From positions 744,001-808,000 of the forward strand of contig QUOL01000004.1 in NCBI GenBank assembly GCA_009761415.1: 64,000 nucleotides of DNA, read 5' to 3'. This DNA is from Sarcomyxa edulis (Eukaryota; Basidiomycota; Agaricomycetes; Agaricales; Mycenaceae). Shown here piece by piece: positions 48,653 to 64,000 of the stretch (its first letter is position 1; each line of letters starts with the position of its first letter). The notes beneath the pieces are model-generated. The model did no database searches and was not told the DNA's origin. It saw only the letters and a list, made by a program, of their open reading frames with translations. A program made the translations under genes and the position numbers.

Positions 48653-51588
48653 CTATCGTCTAGTAAATATCAACCGCGGTCGTACTCCCAATTCCATACT
48701 CTTGATCCTCACTGGCACCTCCGTACCCACTGGGACATCATCTTTGTTAACTGCAAGAATATCTCCCAGAACTGCCGTCAGACCCAACACCGGCACGTAG
48801 AACTCGCATTCAAACTCGTTTACCAAGATACTCAGCACAGGTGGACCTAGGACGTAGCCAACTAGGTTGTCCAATGGATTATGAGCTTCGGCGCGTAGAC
48901 CTGAAGGATTGTTCAAAAATCGCTGGATGTAATACATCACCCAGAATTTTTGATGAATATGTTGACTTCGATTTCCCACTCGGACGTCGACCGTGAGTTT
49001 TGGTATGTAGTTCTCTAGCCATTCACTAGAGAAGGGCGGTAATAATGTCGGGGCTGCAGAACCTAACAGTGCGTGCTGGATTTGCCATTGGACAACCAGA
49101 TCGGTATATCGCCTCAGTGGGGAGGTAGCTTGAGTGTAGCCTTCGCCATCGGGCACGCCCAATGCCCATTGCATCTTGGGTTCCAAAGTAGTCTCTGCTG
49201 GCGGGAAGTAAATGCCTGCCGCACGGACGGCATGAGACCTGACGTATCCCCTCGGGTCCCGACTCGCTAATAAATTGTCCCAAGCCGTAGCGTCTCCCAA
49301 GACGGATGGTGCCTTGAGAGCGCGTCTGAGGATAGGTATTCCCCTCTCGACACAGAATCTGGAGGCGACTCTCCCTCCCAGCTTCATTATTTCTGCGACC
49401 AATGCCCTAGCTCCGTAATCGGAACCAACAGGAGCCGTGACGGAATAACGCATACTTGGGAATCCTCGGAAATGGGATGGTTCTAGCGTAGGACTGTTTG
49501 AATTTAACGGTTTTGGCGTAAACGATATTTCCGAGGTGGCTTCACTGGGGGCGAATAAACCAGCATTGAAGCGTTTGAGAACAAGCTGGTTCGCAGTCTG
49601 ATCCATGGCGCGAAGGTCAGCCACAGATTGTTCATCAAGGTCGACGCTTGCCGGTGTCGGCTCGGGAGCGTCACCAAATGGATACTCTTTTGCGGCTGCC
49701 GGATATCCGAGGGCCACATTGACGGCCTCGTAGGTGAGGATCTTGATATTGTGGACAAGACCAGCCCTAACCTTGTAATCCACAATATCCCCCTCACTAT
49801 TGAGTTTCGAACTGTAAGTGATGACCCGTTCCGGTTTCCCCAAAGCCGATTGCGAACCTAAGCTCAATCCGGCTTGCATCAAGCTGCGAGGCAACATCGG
49901 CCAGGAGCGATGGAAGAAGTAAGCCGTCTGACCTTGTTTGTAAGCCTGTTGCGAGAATACGTGGTTAGGATGTATAACAGAGGCAGGGTTCGCGATGTGG
50001 GTGTGGATCCAGTGACTCCCAGGTTCCTCTGGAATTCTTTCGATGGACACGCCATCATCGAGTTCTTCGGCATCCGCACCGTCAATGACATATACCGGCA
50101 GGTTTCCAAAGTCATGTCGTACAGACTCAAGAGGATCTGTACGATGGAAGTCTTCCGGACCAAGTACGCCACCCGCAAGTGCCGGTGAGGATGTTGGAGG
50201 AGATAATAAAGACTTCTTGACTAGATCATTTTGCTTGGCCACTCTTGGGGATTTGTCTTCCGGGATCTGTTCGAGATTGAGATCCCTTCGTATCGACACC
50301 AGATCCTGCCATGGGGCAATGACCCCCAAATCGATCAACAAATGTTGAACAAACGAAGCTTCGGCCTTTGGTAGTTGCGGATAAATGCGTTTGAGGATAA
50401 CGGATTGACCTAGCGAGAATGGATCCTGCTGAGATGATCGAACGGGTCGCAAGGATTTTAGCAGGAATCTGATGATGGTTTTGTCGTCATCGCTCCATTT
50501 GAATTTGGCGGGCGACGAGGAAGGCGGCTCATCCCAAGAATCGATGTAGAGTTGCTTGTTTTCCTTGATGATATCCTGAACCTTCGTCGCAAATGAGACT
50601 ATAGGGCCATCCTTTATTCTAGTCATATCGTTCACTCTCTCGATGTCAAGGATGTCGTTTGCGGGACGAACATGGAATGTTTGACTTTGTCGATAAATGG
50701 TATCAGCGAGAAATTCTGCGGGGCTACTCATCAAGTATTTGTGAAGAGCGAACATCTGGATGATAGATGGTTTTGGGCAGAGTAGCTTGGCAACCTCGGA
50801 GAGAGTGACTGTTGACCAATCATCTGGATTTGGCGATTTGACAAGAGAATGTACGGTGCGCGACTTTCGAGGGAAGCCATGCTTCACATTCTCTAGCGCG
50901 ATGGAAAAGTCTCGGAGACGTTTGAGGACGTCAACTCGTGCCATGAGTTCCGGTTTGTGATTCGTGATTTCGGCCTGTCCACAGCGCGAGACTAGGTCGA
51001 TGGAGACGAACAATGGAATCTCGAACATGGTGTCATCGGGGAGTGGTTCCCATACTTCCCCATTTCCCATTAGAGCAATGAGACGCCAACGCATGTTTGT
51101 GTATGTACTGCCTAGGACCACACCATGACTGGCACGGTCATTTCTATATGTTCCGAGAAGAGTAGTCTGTCAGTGGACTTTCAGATAGAAGAGAGGTTTA
51201 ATTCGTACCGTCTCGTCTCGATAAAAGTACCAGGCAAGATATCAGTAGGAGATCCCTCCGAGTCGTCTATGGGATCATCACCAGCGACTTTAAACTGACT
51301 CTTCTCCAACGAAGCACCCTTCCGTTCGGCGTTTTTAAGTGTTGTGAGCAGTGTCTGCTCTGTCGTAGACCATGGTGAAGCAGTGCTAGATCCTTGAGGC
51401 ACATTCGCTTTATTGATGATGTTATTTGTGAGATCTTGGACTTGGCCCTTGGTCAATGGCTTTTTGGTCTGCTCATCTGTGATGGCAGAAGTAGAGTTGG
51501 GACGACGAGGATGGCAAAGAGACGATGTTACAGCACGGCAGACGGATGGACGAGCATTGGTGAACAACCGAACACTCCTTTGATGCAT
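48653..51588 (-). CDS. DSS1: Mitochondrial RNB-domain exoribonuclease, DSS1-like
   Basis: 3'-5' exoribonuclease of the mitochondrial degradosome, partner of the SUV3 helicase in yeast. Exons 51588-51209 and 51143-48653 encode 956 residues; the junction restores RRNDRASHGVV. The N-terminus MHQRSVRLFTNARPSVCRAV is Arg/Ser-rich with few acidic residues, as in a presequence. The RNB catalytic centre starts YVIDGADAEELDDGVSIERI with the clustered Asp residues. Later blocks are MLPRSLMQAGLSLGSQ, RGIPILRRALKAPSV, YTQATSPLRRYTDLVVQWQI and an S1-like end VPVRIKSMELGVRPRLIF. Yeast Dss1 is 969 residues, so length fits. Confidence 0.92.
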
Positions 51589-51712
51589 GCAGGAGAACCA
51601 AACGAGAATGGGTGAAATTCAAATTTTCGCGGAGAAGAAACGCGTGCAGGCGAATCAAAAAATTATATTCCCGCGACCGCGAGCGTGACACCGATCTCAT
51701 TTCTTTACCATC
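51589..51712. promoter_or_regulatory. Divergent promoter with one ACGCGT box
   Basis: The 124 bp between the DSS1 start and the next plus-strand start serve both genes. An ACGCGT hexamer lies at 51640-51645. With a single copy and no replication gene nearby, its meaning is weak. Confidence 0.4.
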
Positions 51713-52778
51713 ATGTTCAAACGAATCGAAAAACGACGAAGAAAGAAGGAAGAGGAAGAGGAGCTTGGAATTGATGAAGAAATGAAGGATGTTCTAGGAA
51801 TGCAGGACACTGACTCGGACGAATCAGATGAAGATGAGGATTCAGACGAAGAAGAACGCCACATCGAACGCGAGGAAAATCTTTTGGACGATGGCGAAGG
51901 AGCACTGGATGATACTCAAGAGGACGAGGGTGAAGAGGAAGAAGAGGAAGAAAAGACCGACGAACCGCCCTTCATAACCGTGCAAGAAGCTCTACGCGAC
52001 CCGCTATATGTCGTCTCCTTACAACCTGAAGTGAAATCGTGCGTCGTATGTCCAGGAAAAGTTCTCAAAGGCGTGTCCATGTACGACGTGCACCGAACGT
52101 CCAATGCGCGTGTCCTTCACCCCGCCGTTATGCTCAATTGCAACTAACATCTAATTACACAGGCTCATACACGACGATTCAAGGTTTTCCAAGAATCCGC
52201 TGCAAAATTACAGGACCAGAGCACCAACGCATGGGATAACCTTCCAAAGAAGGAAACGAAAAACAATCCAGGAGCCGTAACTGTTCGTGACGAGGCTGCT
52301 GAATCAAAACGAGCGCAAAAGAGACGAGTACGCAGGACTTCTTTACCCCTTGTCTTTTTCGTCAGCTCACACATCCCAACAGGAACGCGATAAAAGGTAC
52401 CAGCAAAAGAAAAGAAGGAACGGAAAGCCACGTTTGACCGAAGGGGATGATGGGGCATCTACCTCAGCACCAGGAGAGGCGCCGAGGAAGAAAGCAAAGG
52501 TGAGCATTGACGACGTGAAGGACGAGAAGGACGAGAAACCCGCGAAGGCCACGGAAAATACAGAGAAAGAGAAACCGGATGCACCAACGACACGTCCCCA
52601 TCGAGTACGAACAAAGACCCGCCCACGGGTCGCCCCATCGTCTTCTAATGACCCAGAACCCCGATCTCAACCGCTAAACCCGCAGTCAAAACCACAAGCT
52701 GAAGGGCATAATGCTACGCGTAAACCGAAACCTGGAAAACGGCGGATACCAAAAGATGGCAGTGTGAGGACGAAATGA
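51713..52778 (+). CDS. Acidic/basic nucleolar-like protein with a U1-type zinc finger
   Basis: Three exons. The N-terminus is basic (MFKRIEKRRRKKEEEEE), then a long acidic region of about 75 residues, then a compact domain PPFITVQEALRDPLYVVS followed by CVVCPGKVLKGVSMYDVHRTSN and AHTRRFKVFQESAAKL. This forms C-x2-C-x13-H-x5-H, close to U1/matrin-type RNA-binding zinc fingers. The C-terminal third is Lys/Glu/Pro-rich (QQKKRRNGKPRL, PRKKAKVSIDD), likely a nuclear localisation region. The intron inside the finger appears to use a GC donor near 52108. Function in ribosome assembly is an inference from composition. Confidence 0.75.
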
Positions 52779-53023
52779 GCTATGTTTGATGTTTCTGTTG
52801 ATTATACCGAATCCTGTTCCTCTCAGTATCATTTTGAAGGGTACGTGAATGTCAATTATGTCTATTTCGTTCGCCGTCCGGAAGCCAACGAACCAGGAAA
52901 GGTAAGTATACCTTTCATCATCAGACAAAAGCAGTCCCGATAGATATACGAGACAAAAACACACAACTCAAGCCAACGACTGCAGTACGCGATCAGTCAT
53001 CTTTATAACCTAGATTCTAATGA

Positions 53024-54764
53024 TCAACTTGAGTCCACGTTGGAAGAGATACAGAAACGCGCCTGATGGATATCGGGTCTATCCTTAGGATCAACCTTGA
53101 GCATAGAGTCTATGAGATCTTTCAGTCCTTGTGAGTACGTCGTAGACGCAGGCTGTTTATATGCGGCATTGAGAACGGCCATGGCGATGGATCCACCTTG
53201 TTCGGTCGTTTGAATGTTTTCGAAGGGTGAGTGGGAATAGGCGAGAGCGAAAAGGGTGCAACCTAGAGACTGTCATCGAATATAAGTCATTGAATTGACC
53301 CATCATGGAATGCAGAGAGAGCGTACCCAAATGTCGACCTTCTCGTCTAACATCTGGCCTGTTTTGACATCGAACAGTTCAGGTGCGCGATACGCCATCG
53401 TGCTCTGCTCCGCAGCAATATCCTATCGAGAGAAAGAAGGTAAGTTATCAACACCATGAAGGCGGATCGCGTCCACGATAATGCTTACTTGCTGCAACAG
53501 CGCCTGCGAACGATTCTCAATGGGGATCCTAGCTTTGACTGCACTCCCAAAATCCATCAGAATCGGTCTATGCCCATCGTCTGATACCATGATGTTCCCT
53601 GGCTTCAAGTCTCTGTGAGCATACGGGACTAGCTCAGTATTCCCCGTTCCATTGGTATCCTCATGCAATCGCGACTCGGGCTCCTCGTCACCGTCAAACA
53701 CAACTTCACCCTCATCCTCGTCTTGATGTTTTGTCATAAGCGGAACGTTTACTGCGGAACGGCCTCCATAAGAATATCCACCATCCCCGTCACCTTCTGG
53801 TTGTGGAAATCGATCGTCGTCGTCAGAGTGTCGTCCCTCGATATCATTGCTGGTATTGCTTTTCTGCTGCTGCTGCCGAGAGGAGGACTGTCCACCGCTT
53901 CCGCTCCTAGAGTTTGCTTTTGCTTGTGATCCAACAGGCGCATGGTAGTCATGCATGGCGCGCACGGCTTCACATGTGCCTTTGAACAGTCTTACCATCT
54001 CTTGTTCTGGGAAATGCGTTCCATTGACGACGTTAGCGTTTATAGCGTCTTGAAGGTTGCCACGCTAGATATGACAACAATGAGTAAGTGGTGAGCCCAG
54101 AACTAAACGCCAGCTGGAAGATCCGGAAAGTAAGATGACGCACCTGGTATAACGGTAGGAACAGGTATACAATCTTTCCGTCACCTTCGGGATCTTGAAC
54201 GACAGCAGAGTCCTACCAGAATTCAGTATAAGTACGCAATATTCCAGTCAGAGTCAACGCACAAGAATCCGAATGATATTGGGGTGTCTATACCACAATG
54301 TGTGCACACATGAGCGATGACCGAGAACGCGTTCAAGATCACATTGTATACATACTTGAATCGTCGGTATGCCTCCACTTCACGCATAGCCTCTTTCACG
54401 CCTTCTGAACCAGTTGGACATCGGATTTTCTTCAATGCGAATTGTCTCTGCGCAGTCATGCCAGCGAATTTAACCCTGGACAGTCAATTGCGAAGTTGTA
54501 ATCCCCTGAAGCTCACCCCACTGTCTTGGTCTTGGGCAAGGTATACAAAGGAGAACCCTCCTTCTCCGAGGACCTTTATGATGTTAACTGGAATGCAATA
54601 GCGTCTTGTGAGACTTCAACCAACGCGCTTATGATACTAGATGAGAGACTTGGGTACTGACATGTACGGCCATTGATTTTGATTTTTGCAGATTGTTGGC
54701 ATAGACAAGAGGACAGTGCCCAGAACGCATCTTTGGCTTGGTCTACAATTCGAATTAGTACCAT
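53024..54764 (-). CDS. Ser/Thr protein kinase, STK16/ENV7 (NAK) family
   Basis: Relatives are acylated vacuole or Golgi kinases. The N-terminus MVLIRIVDQAKDAFWALSSC has a short LCQQSAKIKINGRT segment, spliced to FNIIKVLGEGGFSFVYLAQD with the Gly loop. The lysine is in FALKKIRCP and the C-helix in VKEAMREVEAY. Catalytic loop YAHRDLKPGNIMVS, DFGSAVKAR and TMAYRAPELFDV are intact, as is LGCTLFALAYSHSPFE and the end DPKDRPDI. An insertion of about 115 residues (Ser/Gln-rich, then Asp/Glu-rich) lies just before HRD. The cysteines near residues 20-22 fit palmitoylation seen in ENV7. About eight exons. Confidence 0.87.
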
Positions 54765-55174
54765 GTCTTGACGGTGAAATTCAGGGAGAGGTTCGCGGTT
54801 AAGTGGAAGGTTGTTCCGTAGACGTGCACCGCCACACCCGTCAGGACGCCTTCCCAGCCTGAGAATGTCGGAGATCCCTATTTCTACAAGTTGTACCACC
54901 TGGAGCTTTCGGGCATATTCCTGACTATCTCAACATCTGCGAGCCTGACATTCTTTGGTGTGCAATTCATACATCTATGTAACCATATTCTATCCATCGT
55001 GATGTGCTAAGGCTTGATTTGAATCCGAAGAATCAATCCCGGTACCTCGGACTCCATTTTTCTCTGTTGGTTCGAAGGAATGGACACAGTAAGCATATTC
55101 TTGAAGGTCAAATATCTTGTACTTACCGTCAAAATCGCTGCTACTCGTCTTAGATCAAAGTTCCCTCCGATATC
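54765..55174. other. Divergent intergenic region
   Basis: About 400 bp between the kinase and the F-box gene, with both promoters. A minus-strand frame reaches upstream of the kinase start to 54899 and could extend its N-terminus; the ATG at 54764 is preferred because it gives a short leader like ENV7. Confidence 0.4.
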
Positions 55175-56674
55175 ATGTCTGTGATAGCTTCCAACAATGT
55201 TTTTCCTTCAGCTCTTCAGAAGCAACGGATCCAGGATCTGATTGCTGAAGCGGAAGTCGACGTCGCTAAAATTGATGGAGAAATTGCCCAGCTCAACGAG
55301 AAGAGACGAAATCGACTTGACCAGATTTTCGCATATCACGCAGCACTCTGTCCTGCTCAAAGACTACCTCATGAACTCGTCTCGGACATCTTCCTTCTCG
55401 CTCGTGAGTCCTGGAAGTCTTCCGTTTCCTTTTCGCAAATATGTCATGCTTGGAGGGAAGTCGCGATCACCAACCCCCGTCTATGGACCAGCATCGAATT
55501 GCTCGACCACGGAGCAAGTTGTTACCACTCAATATTCTTCCTGAATATGTGTTGCAAACGAAGTCCACCCCTCCCACTATCTGTGACCATCCATTCCCTC
55601 GACGAGTCATTCAATGAACCGCAATTCGTGCAGATCCTCACCCCGTACATCGACAACATCGAACGTTTGTCCTTGACTTTGAATGGCTATCAGTGCTTTC
55701 TGTCTCTTTCCAGTATTCCGTGCTATTCATTTTCTCAGCTCAAATATTTTGAGTACTCGACGATTTCATACGACCGCGAGCACGCACCGTCTGAAGGGCC
55801 GGAGATCATTTCCTTCGCATCGGCACAGCGACTTCTTGAATTCAAGTACACTGGAGACTTACCTGTGCATACGACCATCATACTTCCTGACCAAGTGATC
55901 GAGCTTTGCCTTCATGGACTCACTGCTGCCCAGTGTGTAATGGCCGTGGACCATACTCCGAAAATTGCAAAATTGTCTTGCACGGTCCTCGAAATAGGCA
56001 ACCCATCTCTCTACTCATATTTTTACAGAAACCCTATATCTAGGCTACAACTACTCGAAATCAATTTAGCCGTGGATTGCAGAGATGACGTCCACAATGG
56101 CCATATCCTCGATTGCCTCACTGCCCCTTCCCTGGTATCCTTGCACCTGGAAGATCGTCGATCCCAAAGCTGGCCTATGTCATCGTTTTCATCGTTTATT
56201 GCCCGTTCCTCATGCACCCCGACTCGACTCTCTCTCGTCCACACCATCATATCTCGAGAGGAATTTATTGAGTGCATCCGGATGCTCCCCTCACTCATCG
56301 AACTACGATTGGAAAAAATCACTTGCATGGGAAACATTGTATTAGAGCAGCTCATCTATCGTCCTGGACAGGTCAACGTGCTCCCAAATCTCGAAGTCCT
56401 CGATGTTACAGTGGGCGATTCATACCCAACCTGCTCGGTCAAACTGCTCATCGACGTCGTCATGTCCCGCTGTTGGCTTGATAATGAACCCTATACTAGC
56501 ACAGATAGACCCTCGCGCCTTCGTCACTGTCATGCGGATTTTGAGACTAGGGAGGAGTCTCTAGATATATCCGAGGATGCCATAGCGCGATTAGATGCAC
56601 TTCGGGCGAATGGACTAGACGTTGTGGTATGGGTGGATCACTCGACAATTAGGCTATACCCAAAAGATACATAG
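55175..56674 (+). CDS. F-box-like/LRR protein, single exon
   Basis: A 499-residue intronless frame. A coiled-coil-like start (RIQDLIAEAEVDVAKIDGEIAQLNEKR) leads to the F-box-like segment LPHELVSDIFLLARESWKSSV and SFSQICHAWREVAITNPRLWTSI, the typical layout of the very large mushroom F-box family. The rest has irregular leucine-rich repeats. F-box proteins connect targets to SCF ubiquitin ligases; the target is unknown. The frame is intact, ending DHSTIRLYPKDT. It is convergent with the aldo-keto reductase. Confidence 0.88.
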   Translation: MSVIASNNVFPSALQKQRIQDLIAEAEVDVAKIDGEIAQLNEKRRNRLDQIFAYHAALCPAQRLPHELVSDIFLLARESWKSSVSFSQICHAWREVAITNPRLWTSIELLDHGASCYHSIFFLNMCCKRSPPLPLSVTIHSLDESFNEPQFVQILTPYIDNIERLSLTLNGYQCFLSLSSIPCYSFSQLKYFEYSTISYDREHAPSEGPEIISFASAQRLLEFKYTGDLPVHTTIILPDQVIELCLHGLTAAQCVMAVDHTPKIAKLSCTVLEIGNPSLYSYFYRNPISRLQLLEINLAVDCRDDVHNGHILDCLTAPSLVSLHLEDRRSQSWPMSSFSSFIARSSCTPTRLSLVHTIISREEFIECIRMLPSLIELRLEKITCMGNIVLEQLIYRPGQVNVLPNLEVLDVTVGDSYPTCSVKLLIDVVMSRCWLDNEPYTSTDRPSRLRHCHADFETREESLDISEDAIARLDALRANGLDVVVWVDHSTIRLYPKDT

Positions 56675-56866
56675 CGAAGGTCGAGATAATTTTTTTTTGC
56701 CTCGAGATCGTTATGCCACAATTCGAGAAGTATAGCGTCAATGACTACGGACTTCTCTCCAATCTTCAACACAATGTAATGCTACAAGTGATCCGTGGAT
56801 GGACAACCAAAAGCCTTATTCGATAGTGCAATTTAAGCGAGTAGAGTACACAAAAACGGGAGGGAT

Positions 56867-58608
<1,742 letters not shown>

Positions 58609-60496
58609 GATGAGAAGGAATTAAGACACGAAAGTTATGGTGTCTTTGACTGGAGATTCAGTCATTATATAGCTACCCCGGGCCAGTGGATGCCTTATCG
58701 GCACAAGGCCGTGATCTCTGCAAGCCGCAGAGTATTGTATTACCAGCTGACGCGTCGACGCGGCCAAAGCTATGAACTCCTTTTCCGAGAGCTAAAAATT
58801 GCCCATGGTTTCCTGAAATACAGAGATGTAAGATGACGACGCGTTCAGGTCGGATCGTATCCGAATCCTAGTGCGTATGAGTCGTACTTACTTACAAGTT
58901 CTGAGGTTACAGCAGCAAATTTCGTGCGCTGGTTATAAATCCATCCACGTCACTGAGTGCAACTTTCCTCTCAATGTCGACACCAGTGGTTAGACGGTCG
59001 ATAAAGGAATGCTGCAAAAACAAGATGATGAAGCTTATGTAAGGCTTTGCGACATGCAGGGCACGTGAAATATTCTCGATCATTCTCACTATCTTACCAT
59101 CATCATCTGCAGACACTGTTTCACTAGTCAATTGAGCCTGAAACTTGCAGCAGCCTGGAGCCTGAAGTTGGCATGATACTTCTCTTCATCGACCTATACG
59201 GAGCCTCGAAGCCAACATTCAGACTCTGCAAATGCTGTCGCCGCTAGACGCACGCTACGTGCACGCCGATGTACTTCTATGGTGGCAGCGCTTGCCAGAT
59301 GTCGCTCAATCACAGGACGTGCACACGATCGTTACTGACCGTTTCTCAATGCCCGTTGTTGCTTCGGATATATTTGAGGCTGAAGCGCTCACAGGGTAGG
59401 AGTTTGTGCGCACTTCTTTGATATACGGATTTTCCAGGCAAGAATCTCCTACTTCACCGGGACTCATATATTGGTGGCCACCGCATTCTCGGAAGTACCA
59501 GATGATATGAGGCCAAGATGTTGAAGGCCTTCGTTTTCCAGATTCCGCAACGCACCACGCTCAGTCGAAAGTTACATCAAGAATGGTGATAGCCCAAAGA
59601 TCTCGAAGGTGCTCACAAAAGTCCGTACTCGCGTTTCTCATTGTTCATGAGAATCGAACAGTCAATAGGTTACTACCCAAGTAGTCTCCACGCACACGGC
59701 GTCATGAACCAATAGTCGGCCATGATGGGCGTAGGAACTACGGATTACAACTGTAATTATCGTAAAGTTGTGCACTTCCGCATGCGACGGTGATACGAAG
59801 AGAAGGAAGTATATCTTGTTGTGCGATTGGGACCGGAAGCGACGAAGGTCAGTAGAAATCGGGACGAGTATGAATTGACTCATTTATTATTCGTTACAGG
59901 CTACCCCTCGAACAGAATGCGTCAACCTATCAAGAAGTCAACTTAAGTTCACCCGGATTCGTATCTGGCAGATGGGCGGGATAAGTTTTCGACCGATGTC
60001 CAAGATAAGCATGCGGACAAAGCACACAGTGATATCGCAGTACCTAGCCGCACACATCTTTTATCGAATACTGGGACATGTGAGTAGTTCAAATCCCTAC
60101 TTCCTCGCGACGCGATCGAATTAAAGTTGGATTTACATGTGCTTTTATGCTCTTCGTCGTCGTAGTTGATCTCAACTGACCAACAGCCGAAAGATGTCGT
60201 GCTCCAATTGAACAGCAGAAATGTCTCCTTGGAAGTTTGACATTCACACACCGTTCGCTCAGCTGGCAAGGTCACACTACTAGAGGTCATGCTTTGGTTT
60301 AACACATGGCTCGCTCTTGCTCACGTTCGTACCACACCGAGTGTCAAGCATGCAACGTCCATTCTTCTGATAGCTCACTGTTGTTCTTATATCCGTCATC
60401 CACGTCACTCTATTTGTATAGCCGCCACTCAATGCGTAACGTTGAAACCTTTAAAGCATATCATCTTTTGTGGCTCGACTTGATCTCCCTCCCAAC
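58609..60496. other. About 1.9 kb without a confident gene
   Basis: Between aldo-keto reductase and glucoamylase, with both promoters. A plus-strand frame without an ATG at about 59189-59397 reads SLEANIQTLQMLSPLDARYV.. and DVAQSQDVHTIVTDRF, which looks coding but has no partner exons I can assemble. A minus-strand frame at 59949-60305 has no recognised domain. No repeats or RNA genes seen. Confidence 0.4.
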
Positions 60497-62762
<2,266 letters not shown>

Positions 62763-63549
62763 ATATTTCCATCCGACGTAATATCTGCGTGTCAATTGTG
62801 ATAGTAATGCGTTGACTATGTCAATTTTTGCGCCTACCCATCGTCTCATGTCTTGCGTGCATCAAGATACCTTCGTCCCAGTGAGCTTTGCTATTCTGGA
62901 AGACTTATTTGTTCTGGGTAGGTTTCGCTTTTGTATATTGAACTTAAGCGCTACTTAGCGTTCGAAATCTCGATTTTGACTGGGTCCGTAAGCAGATCGT
63001 TTATAAGCTACTTGCTGAACAGGATCTGATTTTTTCTGCCAGTGCTGGGGAAGAGGTAATTCTGTGACCATTTGGGTTTGGATGTCAAGAACTGCACTGC
63101 CCTCTGGAAGAGCCAGCGGATTTTCTCGGTGAGCGGCAGTGTTGGCTGTCCCTTCATCTGTTCACGCTAAACATAGGCGACGTCTTCTCTGAACCCTACA
63201 ACTGCGCGTGGCGCTCAAGCCTTCGACTGCTTCGGTGACAAGCATGTTTGACTGTAGGCTCACCGTGAGGCAAATCTTAAACCTCTAAGAAACCTCTACC
63301 GCCTTTGTGGTCCACCATAGCACATACGACCTCCATTGTCTACACTGAAGCGAATCTCTAACCCACCTTATAATGCTCAAGCCGATTGACACGTCCGAAG
63401 TAACAATTGCGTGCGTTGTGATATTATTTGGGACTCAATGTCTTGTCCGTTAACCTCAGTTTTTTGTTTGGTTCGTTGTGCAGGGTGATGGGTCAGCTTT
63501 TCAGACCGATTCTACTGATGTTCCGAAGTCATACTTTCTTTGTGTTTAG
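62763..63549. other. Intergenic region and unresolved 5' part of the GTPase gene
   Basis: About 0.8 kb after glucoamylase. The first exon of the right-edge GTPase probably lies somewhere in 63420-63530, but I could not place it. No other feature is recognised. Confidence 0.4.
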
Positions 63550-64000
63550 GAGCTACAGGGACTGGAAAGTCGTCGGTGAGCTATATTACTACAAAATGAG
63601 GACCGTCCAGGCACTGACTTGTCACACTATTCCTAGTTTATCAATCTCATCAGCGGTTCAGATCTCTCAGTCGGACGTGGACTAGAGTCCTGCACAGCTG
63701 TCGTTCAGACGGCATCACCATTCGTGTTGGATGGCCGTTCCGTGACTCTCATCGACACCCCGGGGTTTGACGACACGAGCAAAACTGATACCGATATTCT
63801 CAAGATAATTGCAGAGTTCCTATCCACTGCGTAAGATTATTGACGGTACTATAGTAGATACGGACTTATCTTCTTTCCACTGCTCTATAGGTATCAGAAT
63901 GGTACAAAGCTCGCAGGAGTCATCTACCTCCACAGGATCTCTGATTTCAGGATGGGTGGCATCTCGACACGGAACTTCAAGATGTTCCGGAAGCTCTGCG
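63550..64000 (+). CDS. AIG1-like P-loop GTPase, cut by the window edge
   Basis: An exon at 63550-63575 encodes the G1 loop GATGTGKSS and splices at a GTGAGC donor to FINLISGSDLSVGRGLESCT, then VVQTASPFVLDGRSVTLIDTPGFDDTSKTD with the G3 motif DTPG. After one more intron the frame continues YQNGTKLAGVIYLHRISDFRMGG to the window end. This is the pattern of the large AIG1/IAN-like GTPase family in mushrooms. The N-terminus is unresolved; the G4 motif and C-terminus lie beyond 64000. Cellular role is unknown. Confidence 0.8.

Noticed and set aside
49874..50188. Plus-strand frame within the DSS1 gene
   Set aside because: It is antisense to a long conserved RNB-domain exon.

Overview
This 64 kb window is nuclear DNA from a filamentous basidiomycete, most likely an Agaricomycete (mushroom-forming, plant-litter or wood decaying). 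The signs are many short introns of about 50-65 bp with GT..AG ends, densely packed genes on both strands, fungal cellulose-binding modules on xylanases, a secreted glucoamylase and phytase-type phosphatase, and F-box proteins typical of mushroom genomes. No rRNA, tRNA, CRISPR or intact transposon was recognised.

Layout. 0-7 kb: COQ9 (ubiquinone biosynthesis), a START-like fungal protein, and two tandem GH10-CBM1 xylanases on the minus strand. 8-9.3 kb: a PEX11-family peroxin. 9.3-12.3 kb: gene-poor. 12.4-19.2 kb: clamp-loader subunit RFC5/RFC3 with two ACGCGT boxes upstream, an HD-domain phosphohydrolase, a LIV-1 type ZIP zinc transporter and a Nudix hydrolase. 20.3-22.3 kb: histidine acid phosphatase/phytase. 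24.3-26 kb: TEA/ATTS transcription factor. 26.3-27.7 kb: TAN1-type THUMP protein. 30-31.4 kb: bHLH factor with a very long loop. 31.4-34 kb: decayed sequence. 34-36.3 kb: an atypical G-protein alpha subunit. 36.4-42.5 kb: a PPIL3-type cyclophilin and the capping-protein beta gene, convergent, separated by a duplicated and decayed copy of their own 3' ends. 42.6-45.4 kb: an unknown protein and a HEN1 small-RNA methyltransferase. 45.6-51.6 kb: V-ATPase subunit e, CYP51/ERG11 and a DSS1-type mitochondrial RNase, all on the minus strand. 51.7-58.6 kb: a zinc-finger nucleolar-like protein, an ENV7/STK16 kinase, an F-box protein and an aldo-keto reductase. 60.5-62.8 kb: GH15-CBM20 glucoamylase. The right edge cuts an AIG1-like P-loop GTPase.

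Most genes are unrelated housekeeping neighbours; the window is not one pathway cluster. The functional theme that recurs is extracellular nutrient release (two xylanases, phytase, glucoamylase). The most unusual items are the G-alpha protein without the catalytic switch II glutamine, the local duplication between cyclophilin and CapZ-beta, and G-rich minisatellites inside CapZ-beta introns. Exon boundaries were read by eye from splice consensus and reading-frame continuity, so short terminal exons are the least certain.
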